From CAZMZF01 sp964570765 (GTDB lineage Bacteria > Zixibacteria > MSB-5A5 > RBG-16-43-9): a stretch of 5,001 bases of DNA. The translations under genes were made by a program, and so were the position numbers. Below are positions 4,948 through 5,001 of the stretch, piece after piece. The notes beneath the pieces are model-generated. The model saw nothing but the letters and a program-made list of their open reading frames with translations. It was not told the origin of the DNA and ran no database searches. How positions within the stretch are numbered: position 1 is the first letter of the stretch; each line of letters starts with the position of its first letter. The stretch is taken from the NCBI GenBank assembly GCA_964570765.1, contig CAZMZF010000065.1:1-5001 (forward strand), in the 5' to 3' direction.

Positions 4948-5001
4948 TGTTATAGCAAGATTAAAATATCCTAATTTCTGCAAAGTTAAAATGTCCTGTT
5001 T
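4948..5001. mobile_element. End of an IS21-family-like insertion sequence (runs off right edge)
   Basis: From 4948 the plus strand reads TGTTATAGCAAG..., and two 17-base near-repeats follow: 4955-4971 (GCAAGATTAAAATATCC) and 4980-4996 (GCAAAGTTAAAATGTCC), agreeing at 14 of 17 positions and spaced 25 bases apart. IS21-family elements begin with TG, end with CA and carry several copies of a roughly 20-bp repeat near each end; the TGTT...GCAAA.TTAAAATGTCC layout fits my memory of them. The boundary coincides exactly with loss of the barrel reading frame. The istA/istB genes would lie beyond the window. Confidence 0.6.
4949..4957 (-). promoter_or_regulatory. Possible outward-facing extended -10 at the IS end
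   Basis: On the minus strand the IS end reads TGCTATAAC, an extended -10 (TGn before TATAAC) pointing out of the element into the barrel remnant and the proline dehydrogenase gene. No good -35 is visible 16-18 bases upstream, so support is thin. Confidence 0.25.

Noticed and set aside
4955..4996. Possible start of a CRISPR or other direct-repeat array
   Set aside because: There are only two imperfect copies with an 8-base gap, at a position that breaks a gene. This fits IS end repeats, not a CRISPR array.
4939..5001. Minus-strand frame open from the right edge, ending in ...YFNLAITSSK then stop
   Set aside because: It lies almost wholly in the near-tandem 17-base repeats of the IS end, so it is better explained as terminal repeat than as a protein C-terminus.

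Overview
The window comes from a bacterial chromosome with moderately low GC (about 40% by eye). All recognisable genes lie on the minus strand: a PorV/UPF0164-like outer-membrane barrel fragment, a proline dehydrogenase, a dGTPase-like HD hydrolase, a small RNase H-fold protein and the start of DNA polymerase III delta (holA). The barrel protein implies a diderm. Together with the many short palindromic repeats between genes, it suggests an uncultivated lineage near the FCB group or related candidate phyla. That placement is inference, since no rRNA or marker phylogeny is available here.

Layout from left to right. 1-542 is the N-terminal part of holA (minus strand), running off the left edge. 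543-1546 is about 1 kb without a credible gene, packed with small inverted repeats: REP-like palindromes, two or three MITE-like elements bounded by inverted repeats, and one sigma70-like promoter with no gene after it. 1547-1912 is an RNase H-like protein that has lost key catalytic acids. 1913-2193 is a plain spacer. 2194-3357 is a dGTPase-like HD phosphohydrolase with all its metal ligands. 3358-3425 holds a palindromic repeat. 3426-4340 is an intact single-domain proline dehydrogenase. 4380-4947 is the C-terminal part of a barrel gene, cut at 4947/4948 by what looks like the end of an IS21-family insertion sequence that runs off the right edge.

The genes do not form an evident pathway. 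Proline dehydrogenase feeds electrons from proline into respiration, the HD enzyme acts on dNTPs, and holA is a replication clamp-loader subunit. The most informative signals are structural: the IS end that truncates the barrel gene, the degenerate RNase H-like protein, and the layered small mobile repeats in the 1 kb gap. I found no CRISPR array, tRNA, rRNA, phage gene or convincing new multi-gene system.
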